DNA of 64,000 bases, taken from NCBI RefSeq assembly GCF_001638985.1, contig NW_017265138.1:1913993-1977992 (forward strand), in the 5' to 3' direction. This document shows positions 1-10,862 of the stretch, piece by piece. Each line of letters begins with the position of its first letter. The first letter of the stretch is position 1. The notes below the pieces were generated by a model. It saw nothing but the letters and a program-made list of their open reading frames with translations, was not told the DNA's origin and did no database searches. The position numbers and the translations under genes are program-made. The stretch comes from Phycomyces blakesleeanus NRRL 1555(-). Taxonomy: Eukaryota; Mucoromycota; Mucoromycetes; Mucorales; Phycomycetaceae.

Positions 1-374
1 AGAAAGATCAATAGAATAAATTACACTATGTCGTAGCTTGTATCTAAAGTTTAATTATTGTTGCTTTTTTTACATGGTCCATGTGAATCTATAGAATCGT
101 GTCGACATGCTTGTAGATCTGAAGCTACCTCTCCATAGCTAAAGAACTCATCGATCTCTAGATAAAACTCTTCTGTGTCGTGATATTCATACGGGTGAAC
201 TTGCTAGAGTACCAAATAATAAATAAATAAGATAACAGGGCAAGCGAGACAAGAGTCGACTAGAAATTATACCTTAGTCTTGGTGGAGAGCGCTTTGGCC
301 ATCTGCTTTAGATAGTCTGGAGAAATTAAAGGATCCTGCATCTTTTGGTCATTTGAGACCTGTTCATTAGACAT
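1..374 (-). CDS. STRIPAK complex subunit, STRIP1/2-Far11 family, N-terminal fragment (partial)
   Basis: Minus-strand gene that leaves the window on the left. The ATG is at 374-372. Exon 1 (374-273) encodes 34 residues beginning MSNEQVSNDQK. A GTATAA donor and CTAG acceptor define a 68-nt intron (272-205/204), and reading resumes at 203 with QVHPYEYHDTEEFY then EIDEFFSYGEV. This matches the opening of the N1221 domain of striatin-interacting proteins (pattern Y-x-D-T-x-x-x-x-x-E-x-x-E-x-[FY]-x-Y-x-E). Unspliced, the frame stops near position 50. A GTAAAAA donor at 73 probably removes that stop, with its acceptor outside the window. Family knowledge: STRIP/Far11 proteins scaffold the PP2A-striatin complex that controls polarity, septation and hyphal fusion. 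The gene is divergent from the CAF-1 gene, with about 220 bp between the start codons. Only about 75 residues are visible, so the assignment rests on one short motif. Confidence 0.6.
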
Positions 375-595
375 GCGACAAGAATCTATAGCGTTTTATT
401 CAGTCTCATTGCTCTCTACATGTATATTCTTTGGCATTTTGGTTTACTTTTGGGTTGCGGACAAGGGGATAAGTAATATAAACTCGACCAGACGTGACTT
501 TTGGAAATCTTCGCGTCCCAGAACTTATCTCAAAGGGAAGAAATACCATTTTTGTGTTGGCAATTCTTCACTTTAACTAGATCTCTTCATCCAAC
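375..595. promoter_or_regulatory. Shared divergent promoter region
   Basis: The 221 bp between the start codons of the STRIP-like gene (minus) and the CAF-1 large subunit gene (plus) must hold both core promoters and both 5' leaders. A 67-codon ORF fills part of it, but it overlaps the start codon of the minus gene and resembles nothing I know. I see no clear TATA box. Confidence 0.45.
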
Positions 596-3500
596 ATGGA
601 AAATCTTCCGCCTGGTGTACCACATGATCCTCAACAAATGAATGAAACTACTGATAACTCCCAGATCGCCAATATTTCTGAAATGATCCGCACTTGTAAG
701 ATGTACAACCCATTTAAGGATGTAAAGAATTCTGACCATTTATTTATTTTTCAGTGCGTGTGCCCGATACATCAGTCTCAAAAGAGGTATATCATTCAAA
801 ACATAATAGTAAAAAAAATAAAAAAGCAAGAAAATAACAACTAATTCTTATATTTATATCTTTTGAATGACTTGCCTTTACTATCATGTAGCTGTCAGGA
901 TTTCTCGAGAATGGGAAACTCAATTATATTGAGCCAAGGATACGATTCGAAAACCATCCGAGTATTAATGAATGTACACATCCGTTCATTTCCTTTACAA
1001 TGGCTAGCAATTATAGTTTAATTCATTCATTCGACAATTTCTTAATGATCACTTTTCTATATAGATATTATGAAGTTTCGAAATATGAGATCTATAGTCG
1101 AGGCCAGTCCTGTACTCCTACAAAAGCTTCCCGAAATTGAACACGGGTATCGAGATCTAATTGCTGCCTTGGTACAAGAAAGGTATACGTAATTTCTTTT
1201 TGTATTAATCACCTTAACACAGACCTACTGATAAAACCAGATAATATCCATCTATTAGTGACGAAAAGATAAATCTTCTTTCTGTTCGTATCAATTCAAT
1301 GCTGTCCCCTTGGATAAGAAAAGAAAATGGTAGGCAATATCTCTTTTTTCTAACTTTTCCCTCATCTTTATCCCCCCTATTTTTAATTTATAAATATTGT
1401 ATGAAAAATAAATAAATAAAAAAAAGTGCTTTAACAATTTTATATGATTTTATTAGCTGTAGATTATTTCTCGGAGCTTATTGAACGAACAATCAGAGCA
1501 GTAGCACATCGAGAAAGATATGGTGTGAAACACAGTGCTATCACTTCAATTGAAGGTGCACCTATCTCAGTTCCCAATGTAAATATTTAATACAAATGGG
1601 TTTTTTTTTGGTTTTTTTTTGGTTTTTTTAAAAAATTATAAAATCTTGTTATGTTTTTAGCATTTAGCGTTCAGTCGATGGGAAATAAATGATATTTCAA
1701 ACTTCCCTCTAGATTTACAACAAGTTATTGAAGCAAGAAGATCAGAAAGAAGAAAGGTAATATATATATATATATATATATAACCAACTTTGAAAGGGAC
1801 ATGATCTAAATTGTTGTCTTAAGATGTCCGAGTCTGTTACAGAGATATTTTCGAGTCTTTCCCAGGAACAGAAGCTTAGTATACTAAGCACAAAACCACG
1901 AAGAACTCAAACAAAAGCTCCAGTCGATACACAAGTAATCTGATATATAAAACAAATATAGGGCTTTCTAACCTAGGAACTAAATTTTTTAGATGAGCGA
2001 AGAGCTTCGAAAGGCTGTGGAGGAAAATGAGCAAGAAAAAGAGGAGAAGAGAAAGAAAAAGGTATAAAAGAAATAATATATAGAACTTCATTTATTTTTT
2101 CTTTAAAAAAAGTACTATTGAAAATTGTGGATAGCTATTCTAATATTGCGTTCGTATTTAGGAGGAAGAAAAAATCAGACGTGATGAAGAAAAGAGACTT
2201 CGGGAAGAAGAACGTAAAAAGCGAGAGGAAGAAAAGAAATCCCGCGACGAGGAACGAAAAAAGCGAGAAGAGGAAAAAAAGCAACGAGATGAAGAACGCA
2301 AGAAGAAGGAACAAGTAAGTCCTGCCGCTTTTTACTTTAGGAACGAAGAAAATAAAGAAAGGCCAATTTATAAGAATCAAGGAAGCTATAAACTAACTCA
2401 TAGCCTCTATCAATGTAGTCTCAACTTCGGTTAACATCTTTATTTACAAAGCCCAAAGAAGAAAAACCAACAGGAACACTTTTATACGACTCTGGTAAAT
2501 TGATCTTCTTTTGTCTTGACTTTGATTGCATGATATTTAAAATACCTTTCTCTCTCTCCTCGAAATAGCAATGACACCAAAATCTACACTATTTCAACCT
2601 TTCTTTGTCAAGGAATTTACAACAATGTCTGTTCCAAATCCTACGATAAAGCAAAGCGATAAATTTGAAGAAGTTCTGAAAGGCTATTCAACTATCCTGA
2701 CCTCAAGTCCTCCTAATGGTAAGTCCCTGTTCTTTAAATAATAATAACAACAATTTATACTTACTCTATAAATCTATCTTAGAGTCTGTAGGTGTCCGCG
2801 AGCGGTTTAGAAATGAGTTAAAAAGTCGTGGGCCCAAGACTTCAAAGAAGAGAGGTGTTCAGCGAAAAATTAATTTGCGTACGGTTTGGCTTGGCCCTGG
2901 ATTATCTGGCGCCAATGCTGATTTCCTAAACAATCAAAGTTTAAATTCACTCGTAAAGATGAAGCTTCTTCATTTCCCAGAAGATGTACGGCCAGCTTAC
3001 TATGGTAATAATTAAACATTATATAATTATATATAAGGATGTATATATAAAAATATATCTCACTTTAGGTACATGGACAAAGTCAAGCCAGAGCATTTCC
3101 GGAAGGACCCCATTCGCAAGAGACGAAAAGCTGGTTGATTATGAGCATGATAGCGAGGCTGAGTGGGAGCCAGAAGGCGAAGGTGAAGACATTCAGAGTG
3201 GAGACGAAGACGAGGAAGATTTTGGTGCAGATACAGTAGATCCAGAAGACGTAAGTACTACTTCTTGAAATTAATTACGTATGTAATCTCAAGTATCGTA
3301 TTTAAATATTTACTTTTAGGCAAGTTGGCTGGTTCCTGAAGGATATGTATCTGATAGTGAACGTATTAACAGCGATGAAGAAGATGGATATAGCGAGCAA
3401 GAAAGCAAAGGCACAGGACATAGTTTACCATTACGTCCACCTACAAGAAAGGTAAGCTATACTATTGATAATATGTAAAACTCATTGTTATATTTTTCTA

Positions 3501-4181
3501 GAATATGGCTTCTGGTAAAAAGATCATCGGTCCATACTTTGAAAATGACTCGGATACATCTGATGAAGAAACATTAAGGCCATACAAAACCAAAATGTGT
3601 ATAGGTATGCTTATTTAGTTATTTAGGAAATGTTATTCATTGTTTTATACCTTACTCACCTCATATTCTTTTCTCTTTTTTTTGTGATAAAAGATGTCGA
3701 AGAAGGGTATGATCCATTTGCTGTATTAGATGGTACCAATTCATCCAATGGTGCGAAGACTTCGTCGTTTGTAAAAGAACACACTGATGCATTGATTAGC
3801 GTAAGTATATATACATACATTATACCTTTTTTGTATAATGGAAAACACCATATTGAAATCTTTGTTGGTATTTAGGTTATCCTAAGCAAACCGGGTAATA
3901 TGAAGCTGTTGGTATCGGAAGCAAAGTCACATGAGTAAGTCTATCTAGAGTAAAAAGTAATATCTCTCTTTAACATAAAATTTTATAGAGCGTTAAAAGA
4001 TATTTCACGGCGACATATTGAATCAAAGATCAAAGAAATCGCAGTAAAAGAAAAGCGAGGCAAAGATACTGTAAGTAAAATGATTTATTATATTATATAT
4101 CACTAACATTGCTTTACATATATATATATATATATATTACTGCACTCGATAATATAGAAAGCTATTTGGCATATCAAATAA
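596..4181 (+). CDS. Chromatin assembly factor 1 large subunit (CAF-1 p150 / Cac1 / Rlf2)
   Basis: Spliced gene of about 20 short exons; the first are 596-695, 755-786, 892-1015, 1065-1182 and 1259-1329. Exon 1 gives MENLPPGVPHDPQQ, and using the GTAAGA donor at 696 gives an open junction into VPDTSVSKELSGFLENGK. The middle (about 1990-2310) encodes a highly charged KER region of EEEK/ERKK repeats, as in CAF-1 p150. Exons near 2571-3250 encode the diagnostic core: LFQPFF, RPAYYGTWTK, the NPF-like TPFARD and LDYE-like LVDYEHDSEAEWE, followed by a long acidic stretch (GEDIQSGDEDEEDFG). The C-terminus (3876-4070) resembles the winged-helix region, and a last small exon (4158-4181) supplies KAIWHIK then TAA, the typical W-containing CAF1A tail. 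Family role: deposits newly made H3-H4 on replicated DNA together with PCNA, p60 and p48. The 3' end was chosen because the tail matches the family; the preceding intron is about 85 nt. Exon boundaries in the AT-rich middle are less certain. Confidence 0.9.
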
Positions 4182-5871
4182 AGATTTCGCTATTATATAT
4201 ATATATATTACTTGTACAATATTCATAAAGCTTAATTCTCAAGTACTTTATATAAAATAGCAAAATTTGCTGTTAGTACCATTTTCTCTCTCAATTCACC
4301 CATTCTTCTAAGCAAAAATTTATTGAATTACTATATTTGATTAAGTAGAATACACTCGTGGTAAAGATCAATTTTTTATACATGTTTATAGCGTCTCTTT
4401 AGATCTTTTTTTTTTATTCAATTTAAATCATATCAATCATATACATCATATTATATATACATACCTCCTAGATACTTCCACACACAAATAGAAGCTTTAT
4501 TATACTGAGTGGGTATGCATAAAAGTCTATATTATTCTTGACACCACTATATGCTAAATGATCACAAAGCCTACCATGCATACAATGCGAGAGATTTTTG
4601 GGACATACATCTTTACTGTCGGACATTTAAACAGCATCTTTTTGTGGTGTAAATATCGATATTGTCATTTTTAAACCTATTGATATCTCTATGAATATTG
4701 GTTTGTTGGTGGTCAGACAAGCACTGGACACCATCAACTGGCTTTTTATACAGCTGTACTTAGTAGAAAAAGAACAAAATTTCCCAACTTTTTTTGAGGT
4801 GTACGTCTTGAGAAAAATGGTCATCAAAATGGACTTTTTGGTGCAAATAGCCAAGAATTCATTAGTAAATAGTTTTTATAGAGTGAAAAAATGAGATGTT
4901 TTGACCAATATTAAAACAATCAATGTCAAACAAAATTAAAATGGTGGAACGGCGTATAATGCACCATGTCACTTATTTGTAAGGAAGTACTTTACTTAGC
5001 AGATATGGATTTATGACTGATTTTCTGTCTTTAATCCGTCATTTTGATCAAAAGGATCCTTTTCAGTAACCAATTTTTCACTTCCGTGGTAAATTAAACA
5101 GCTTTCAAAGTATAATACATAAAATTAAAGCAAAGATGCTTTCATTGACGTTACTGTTAAATGATAATAAATAAGACATGTTTATACTTATTATTTATAA
5201 ATCGATAGTGCATATATTTAAATTCCTTGACAGTGCTTTTGTTGATTGCCATTATATTTCCAGTTATCCTCATTCGAACTTCGTAAAGACCAATAATCTT
5301 GCATCTACAAAATTTAAAAGCTTTTTGTGCGATTTATCAGGACGGGCATCGTGTATATTTGCCATGCTTTTTACGACCGTAATTGGCTTGAGGCGACAAA
5401 GAAAAGTAAAAGAATATAAAAGGAGACAATGATTCTAGGCAATAAAAAAAATTAAGGAAAATAGGCATTAAAATTTTACATATACACATTTCTAACATAA
5501 GTTCAGGCTAAATTCCCTCTTTTTTCCTTGTCTTTCTCTCTTTCTTTCTTTCTTTATAATAACGGCTTTGAAAATGATCCTTGTTTTTGAAACATACCAT
5601 ACTATTCTGGCCAATCACAAAAGAAAAGAGATGTTACACACATGGATTTGCATTTTGCTTCATTTGGTAGGAAATGTGACTTTTGTGGCCAGCATTATCG
5701 GGCGACTAAAATAACTCAAAAGAGCAAAATCACCGACAGTGAAATGCGCCATGCAAGCTTGGTGCGAGTCACGTCTCCAGATGACGTACCAAAGGAGTGG
5801 AAGCAAAGAGTGTGAACAAGAGTGTACCTAGGACGTGTACACTCGTTTCTTGCCCCTTTTACTAACTTATC
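4182..5871. other. Intergenic spacer, no supported gene
   Basis: AT-rich spacer between CAF-1 and RPN13. It contains (TA)n runs at about 4115-4135 and 4193-4209 and several 60-95-codon ORFs on both strands that lack family motifs, introns or codon bias. Nothing here is recognisable to me. Confidence 0.5.
5820..5844. promoter_or_regulatory. Inverted repeat in the RPN13 promoter
   Basis: Perfect 8-bp arms GAGTGTAC (5820-5827) and GTACACTC (5837-5844) separated by 9 bp lie 28 bp upstream of the RPN13 start codon. The layout could be a dimeric factor site or a small stem in the 5' leader. No binding factor is known to me. Confidence 0.3.
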
Positions 5872-7519
5872 ATGAGTCTCTTTCCTGCAACCCAAAGACC
5901 ATCTCACCTGGTACAGTTTAATGCCGGAAAGTGCATACGCGAAGGGAACATGCTGAAGCCTGACATTCGTAAAGGGTAAACTGAAAAGAGTGAATTGTGA
6001 CAAAAAGACAATCGTAGTTAACTTTGGGTATCTTTAGCATGATTTATATGGACCAGGTCGGTATTCAATTGAAAAACTTGACTTCAAGAGCAAAGTCATA
6101 TATCTAAGGCTCTAAATGACTCTAACAACGTTATGACATGTGTGCATATGTAACTATATGTCTATATACATATATGTAGAGTGACGACCAGTTGATGCAT
6201 TTTTATTGGAAGGAGCGCAAGTCTAGCTCTCCTGAGGATGTAATAATATATATATACACTTTCACATTTATATGCACGGCTTAATTGATTGTGTGGTATT
6301 GATGAATAGGATTTAATCATCTTTCCTGATGAAGCTGAATTGATCAGAGTTCAAGAGTGTACAACTGGACGTGTCTACCTTTTAAAATTCAAATCATCCA
6401 ACCAAAAGCTCTTTTTCTGGATGCAGAGCAAGGATCAGACAAAGGATGAGGATGTAGTATCCCGCGTGAACCAATTGATTAACGATCCCCACAGCTCAAT
6501 GGATGAAGGGCGTAGTCCTTTGTCATCCACCATGGACCTTAACGGTGATACTCCATCCGAATTAATGCGTATACTAGGAAATGAAGGTCAGGGTGAGTTG
6601 TGTATACCCACTGAGAGTATTAGTATATGTTCTAGATTCTCTTTTCGCTTTGGCCGTTATCTTTTTCCAGAGTTTTTCTTATTCATTATATATATATATA
6701 TATGAATGAAACTACAGACAATATTTTGCAATATCTTCAAACAGCGGGTGGTTATGGGTATGATCGATGCACATTATCTTTATAATACCAATAGCTCAGA
6801 ATCATTAACTTTTGCAACTATTCTCTTAGGGGAACTGTGCCTGTAACATCCAACTCGGGAGGAGACGGACCTGTTGATAATCCTCCTTACTTATTTCCAG
6901 AATCCCAACCTAGCCAAGCCGAATCAGAGCAGGCATCCCAAAACACAGAAAATACCAATCAGCCAACAGCTGCTCAGCCCGAAGCTTTGGAACAACTCAG
7001 ATCAATGCTGGCAAATGTACAACAGTCTTCAGGTACACACAAGTAGCTATTGTTATTATTTAATTTTGCGTATATAAATTCAATATGTTTTTCTATAACC
7101 AATAGGATCCCAAAACCCGCCTATTCAGCTGAACGATGTGCTGACTCCACAGGCTATCAGACCCTTGTTGAATGATCCTGAAATCAGCCGCAGTCTTTTT
7201 CCTTTCTTGCCGGATAATGCTGAACACTCGGAAGAAGAGGTGCGTCAGGTAGTTCAAAGCCCTCAGTTTCAACAAGCGCTTCAGTCCTTGAGTGCAGCAA
7301 TTCAGAGCGGTCAACTTGGACCACTGTTGAGCCAACTCGGGTTGGACCCTTCTGCCGGACAATGTAAGTACTTATAATAAAGAGAGAACATAGTGTATTA
7401 CAGTTCTAATCACAGTATCATGTTTTTTTATTTGTATAGCTGTTGAGGCTTTCCTGAGAGCAATCGAAAAACAAGCACGAGATAGAGAAAGAGATGGTGG
7501 GGAACCAATGGAGGAGTAA
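5872..7519 (+). CDS. RPN13: 26S proteasome ubiquitin receptor Rpn13 (ADRM1)
   Basis: Eight exons: 5872-5975, 6038-6056, 6180-6239, 6310-6592, 6718-6757, 6830-7032, 7106-7363 and 7440-7519. They sum to a 348-residue protein without internal stops. The start MSLFPATQRPSHLVQFNAGK leads straight into the Pru (pleckstrin-like receptor for ubiquitin) domain. Its strands are spread over exons 1-4, including the 19-nt exon encoding MIYMDQ and the hallmark stretches LMHFYWKER, DLIIFPDEAE and YLLKFKSSNQKLFFWMQ. The middle is a low-complexity P/S/Q linker. The C-terminal half (TPQAIRPLLNDPEISRSLFPFLP ... LGLDPSAGQ) is the DEUBAD domain that recruits the deubiquitinase UCH37. The domain order is that of full-length animal/fission-yeast Rpn13; budding yeast has only the Pru part. 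It acts on the proteasome lid/base as a ubiquitin receptor. The tiny exon 2 is easy for gene finders to miss. Confidence 0.95.
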
Positions 7520-8748
7520 TTTGCTTGTTTTCTGCTATCTATATAAGAGAAACTTTATGAAATGATAAATAAAGAAGAAAACAACAGATCAGGTTTTTAC
7601 TGTTTTGCTTCTCGATCTTCCTTTTCTTTCACTCAAAAAAATGTATATAGATACATGTTCATATCTATAAAAGAACCTGATATTTAACAAAACGTATTAT
7701 TTGGTATAGTATATGTACTGTTTTAATTAGCCATTTGATACCTCAGTAGTAATATTACGTTAACATTTGCGAGAAATTGCATTTACATTTTATTCTTATA
7801 TAATCAATGTGGCGTGTACAAGCTGTATACGTCTACTTTAGTTTAATCTTAAATAGCTGTAATATCAAATTATATTAGTTGTTTGGGGTAATTATGCTAC
7901 TACGATAAATTGTCATACTGCCTTGAGATTAGTGTAGTCCTTACGTGTTCAAGATGTACACAAAATGTAGAACATTTAGGCTGTGTACTGATGTAAGTCT
8001 AAAATGTGGGTAGAATAGCATATTCAATTACATACTATTTGACCTCACAAAGCACTGCAAATACCTGTGTTTGAATAAACCTATGGTAACCCAATTGTTT
8101 TTTGTGCTTAAAAGGCTTTGTCGTCCCTAAAATGAATTTATTTTTAATCTTTTAAGCCCATAATTAAACACATACTTATGCCTATCAATCCAATTACTTT
8201 TACTCTATTATCAACTTGTTTGCTTTGGGTCAGTTATTAGTATGCGTGGTATATCAATATAAAAGTGAGCATGGCAAGATATATAGCCAAAAGATATTCT
8301 TACAACCACTGATGACGAGCAAGTATTAGACATAGTTTTTATTCCAGTGTGGGAACACAACAAAAGCTCAGCCTAAGTGTGGATAATTAAGGATAAACTG
8401 TAGGCACAGAAATCTGAATAAGAGCAATACTTTGTTTTTCTTTAAAGAAACAACTGTAACAACAAAAAACAAAACAAAGATTCATAATGTCAATAGTTTA
8501 CTATAAGAATACAAATAACCTGGTAGATTTAATAAAGAATAAGTCTTATTATAATCTACATCATATTATTTTCTGGTGTATAATATAATCTCTTGGTGTA
8601 GCATGTACTACCATCTATTCACATTTACTGCGCATTTGTGTTCGTATAAATGTGTCGTATTACATAGAAACTTCGGTAACTTCTTTTATGTAAATTTATT
8701 ATACTTTCTCACCAGACAATAAAACATTGTTCTTTCTGAATTATACCA
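7520..8748. other. Intergenic spacer, no supported gene
   Basis: AT-rich sequence between RPN13 and the intronless membrane-protein gene. I see poly(A)/poly(T) tracts and no coding potential on either strand. Confidence 0.5.
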
Positions 8749-10611
8749 ATGCACCATTGGACCGGAGGACTCAATTGGGCGTTTACTAATATTCGAGTGA
8801 ATATTTCTCCTACACTATGGATAATATTATCGGCATTCTTTCTTGGATGCAACGGAGCACCATTCAATAAGGAGGCATACATAACAGACAAAGAGGCAGC
8901 GATTGTATCCGTTCTTAAGACCATCTTCATTGCTTACTTAGCGCATGCAAATACGGTTCGCCCCGATCAAAGCACATTGGCTTTGCCTACTATCTACAAG
9001 CAGATGTCTGCAATAGCCTGGCCTGTCAGCGGAATTCATGAAGCAGTTGGATCAATAATTAAAGCATGGCGTGCTGATAAGATTATTGGGATTGGCAATT
9101 TTAAACTGGAAAGATATGTAGTAGAAAATCCATTGGAAAGATATTACAGCGATGCCAATTTATTGCCCAGAGATGAGAATGGATTCATATTGGGCACTGG
9201 ACTAAAACAAATCAGATTCAGTATGTCTATTCTACGTACCAACCTTGAGCGCGCACAGCTCAAAAACGAGCTTGAAGACATATCTACTTTCGACAATGCC
9301 TTTAAAATAATGGACGAAAATCTGGCCGAGATTGAGCAGTGGAGGAGAACATACAAGGCAACACCAAAGTACCAGCTGATTTGTGGTGGTAATGCGAATG
9401 TCAGCCGGTTCTCTAAAGGTAGCGATATTTCTAAGGAATCAAGCAGCTCAGAGAAGCCATTTGCTCGGTACGCTGGGGACATTTCTACTCACGGGAGTTC
9501 GACAAACTTTAAGAAATTCATTGTAGATAATGATGAGAAATCATCTGGACATCTTAATATAACAAAGCCTGATGATGGAGATGGGCAATTCCGAGAGTAT
9601 CTTCGCAAGAAGTCTTCGCAAATGTATAACAGAATCGCCCATGACAACGGAGCCTACCTTGATCAGATCCTTACCGAAATGGGTCCAAAAAATGCGAAGA
9701 AAATGAAACACGCCATACTAAATGGAAGTATATATATTGGCTACAATCAAGAAGAAGCCGCACAAAGAGACTTAATCAGACAGCTTACAATAAACATGGA
9801 GGTTACTGGTCCTGGGGCACGATGTAAATATCAAATGCCAGTACATCCAGTAATAATACGCTATCTACCTACAGATATGTTAGATCAGCTGAAAATTGCC
9901 GGAAACCTGGAAGATACATCCTCCTTGTCAAAGATCACATCTGCAGTACAATTGCTCTACACAGTCTATGAAATTGTCCGAGGTTCAGGGAATGGGTGGT
10001 CAAAACTCATCATGGGTGTATTCATGATAATGTCTCTTTTACAGACTGCTTCACTTGTATTCTTACCAACTCAATTGGTGGCCTTTAGTATCCATTGCAA
10101 GACTGAAAGAAATATGGGGACCAATAGCTACAATCTTGCAGAGAAGATTACGCATCCTATTACACGCCTCCTAACAAGAATATTACCTAAGTTTCTTCAA
10201 AATCTGACAAACGATATTGTTAAGGAACACGACTATGCTCTGATTGGAGCATTAGAGAAGTCAGCCTTGCCACCGATGCTTATTTACAAAATTATGATGG
10301 GCCTGTCTGTATCACAAGTCAGTTCTTCAATCCAGCCAGCAGGAAGATGGGAAACACTTGTTATTATCGGAGGTACTGTAGTTCCTCTTCTGTTGGGGTT
10401 GCTAGCCGGATACACAGAGCCAAGTCCCGCAAAATGGATTGTACTTGCTTGGATTGTAGGAAGTTGGCCGTTTACTTTTATACGTATATATGTTATTGAC
10501 CCAAACTATATGGTCAACAAGCTAGCATTTGCACTTACAACGTTATTTTTGGTACTTCCCGGAATAGCTTTGGTTATCAGTGCAACAGTTATTGGAAACC
10601 TTCCTAAATAG
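8749..10611 (+). CDS. Intronless polytopic membrane protein of unknown function (620 aa)
   Basis: A single uninterrupted ORF in a region where nearly all other genes carry introns. The start MHHWTGGLNW is the first ATG of the frame; a Met further in is also possible. Residues about 24-36 are hydrophobic (WIILSAFFLGC). A second hydrophobic stretch (SVLKTIFIAYLAHANTV) follows, and then PVSGIHEAVGSIIKAW. The middle, about residues 105-390, is hydrophilic with a Ser/Lys-rich linker near 230-275. The C-terminal third has at least four membrane segments, around 425-450 (MGVFMIMSLLQTASLVFLP), 530-555 (LVIIGGTVVPLLLGLLAG), 563-580 and 590-615. The AYLAHANTV and PVSGI elements resemble, from memory, an uncharacterised fungal membrane family with an N-Y-x-A-H-A-x-T-V signature. 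I cannot assign a function. Immediately downstream lies a MITE-like hairpin (10629-10862). Lack of introns could reflect retroposition or simply the family's gene structure. Confidence 0.75.
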   Translation: MHHWTGGLNWAFTNIRVNISPTLWIILSAFFLGCNGAPFNKEAYITDKEAAIVSVLKTIFIAYLAHANTVRPDQSTLALPTIYKQMSAIAWPVSGIHEAVGSIIKAWRADKIIGIGNFKLERYVVENPLERYYSDANLLPRDENGFILGTGLKQIRFSMSILRTNLERAQLKNELEDISTFDNAFKIMDENLAEIEQWRRTYKATPKYQLICGGNANVSRFSKGSDISKESSSSEKPFARYAGDISTHGSSTNFKKFIVDNDEKSSGHLNITKPDDGDGQFREYLRKKSSQMYNRIAHDNGAYLDQILTEMGPKNAKKMKHAILNGSIYIGYNQEEAAQRDLIRQLTINMEVTGPGARCKYQMPVHPVIIRYLPTDMLDQLKIAGNLEDTSSLSKITSAVQLLYTVYEIVRGSGNGWSKLIMGVFMIMSLLQTASLVFLPTQLVAFSIHCKTERNMGTNSYNLAEKITHPITRLLTRILPKFLQNLTNDIVKEHDYALIGALEKSALPPMLIYKIMMGLSVSQVSSSIQPAGRWETLVIIGGTVVPLLLGLLAGYTEPSPAKWIVLAWIVGSWPFTFIRIYVIDPNYMVNKLAFALTTLFLVLPGIALVISATVIGNLPK

Positions 10612-10628
10612 AAATAGAATAAAATAAA

Positions 10629-10862
10629 ATACACTCTTTCCGGAAATTATTGGTGCAAAAATACAAACAAATTTGGTGCAAAAATAAAAAATTATTTGGT
10701 GCAAAAATGGAATGCACCAAATGCACCAAAAAAGATGAATTAAGCAGAGAAATGGTAAAAAATTGCACCAAATTTTATCTTTATTTTTGCACCAAATTTA
10801 TTTTTATTTTTGCACCAAATTTATTTTTATTTTTGCACGAATAATTTCCGGAAAGAGTGTAT
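10629..10862. mobile_element. MITE-like palindromic element with 29-bp terminal inverted repeats
   Basis: The left end ATACACTCTTTCCGG... (10629-10657) and right end ...CCGGAAAGAGTGTAT (10834-10862) are reverse complements over 29 bp with one mismatch. Inside, each half carries tandem copies of a 13-17 bp unit: TTGGTGCAAAAAT about three times on the left and its complement ATTTTTGCACCAAAT about four times on the right. The whole 234 bp can therefore fold into one long hairpin. If the outermost TA on both sides is a target-site duplication, this is a non-autonomous Tc1/mariner-type element, but that superfamily call is inference. It starts 18 bp after the stop codon of the 620-aa membrane protein gene. 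A 64-codon ORF inside is an artefact of the repeats. Confidence 0.8.

Noticed and set aside
373..576. 67-codon ORF with a hydrophobic N-terminus
   Set aside because: It overlaps the start codon of the STRIP-like gene on the opposite strand and lies in the divergent promoter; no family resemblance.
4627..4894. Overlapping ORFs on both strands
   Set aside because: AT-rich, no motif, no codon bias, no splice context; could be an ancient remnant but this is unsupported.
10650..10844. 64-codon ORF
   Set aside because: It lies wholly inside the MITE hairpin and encodes its repeats.
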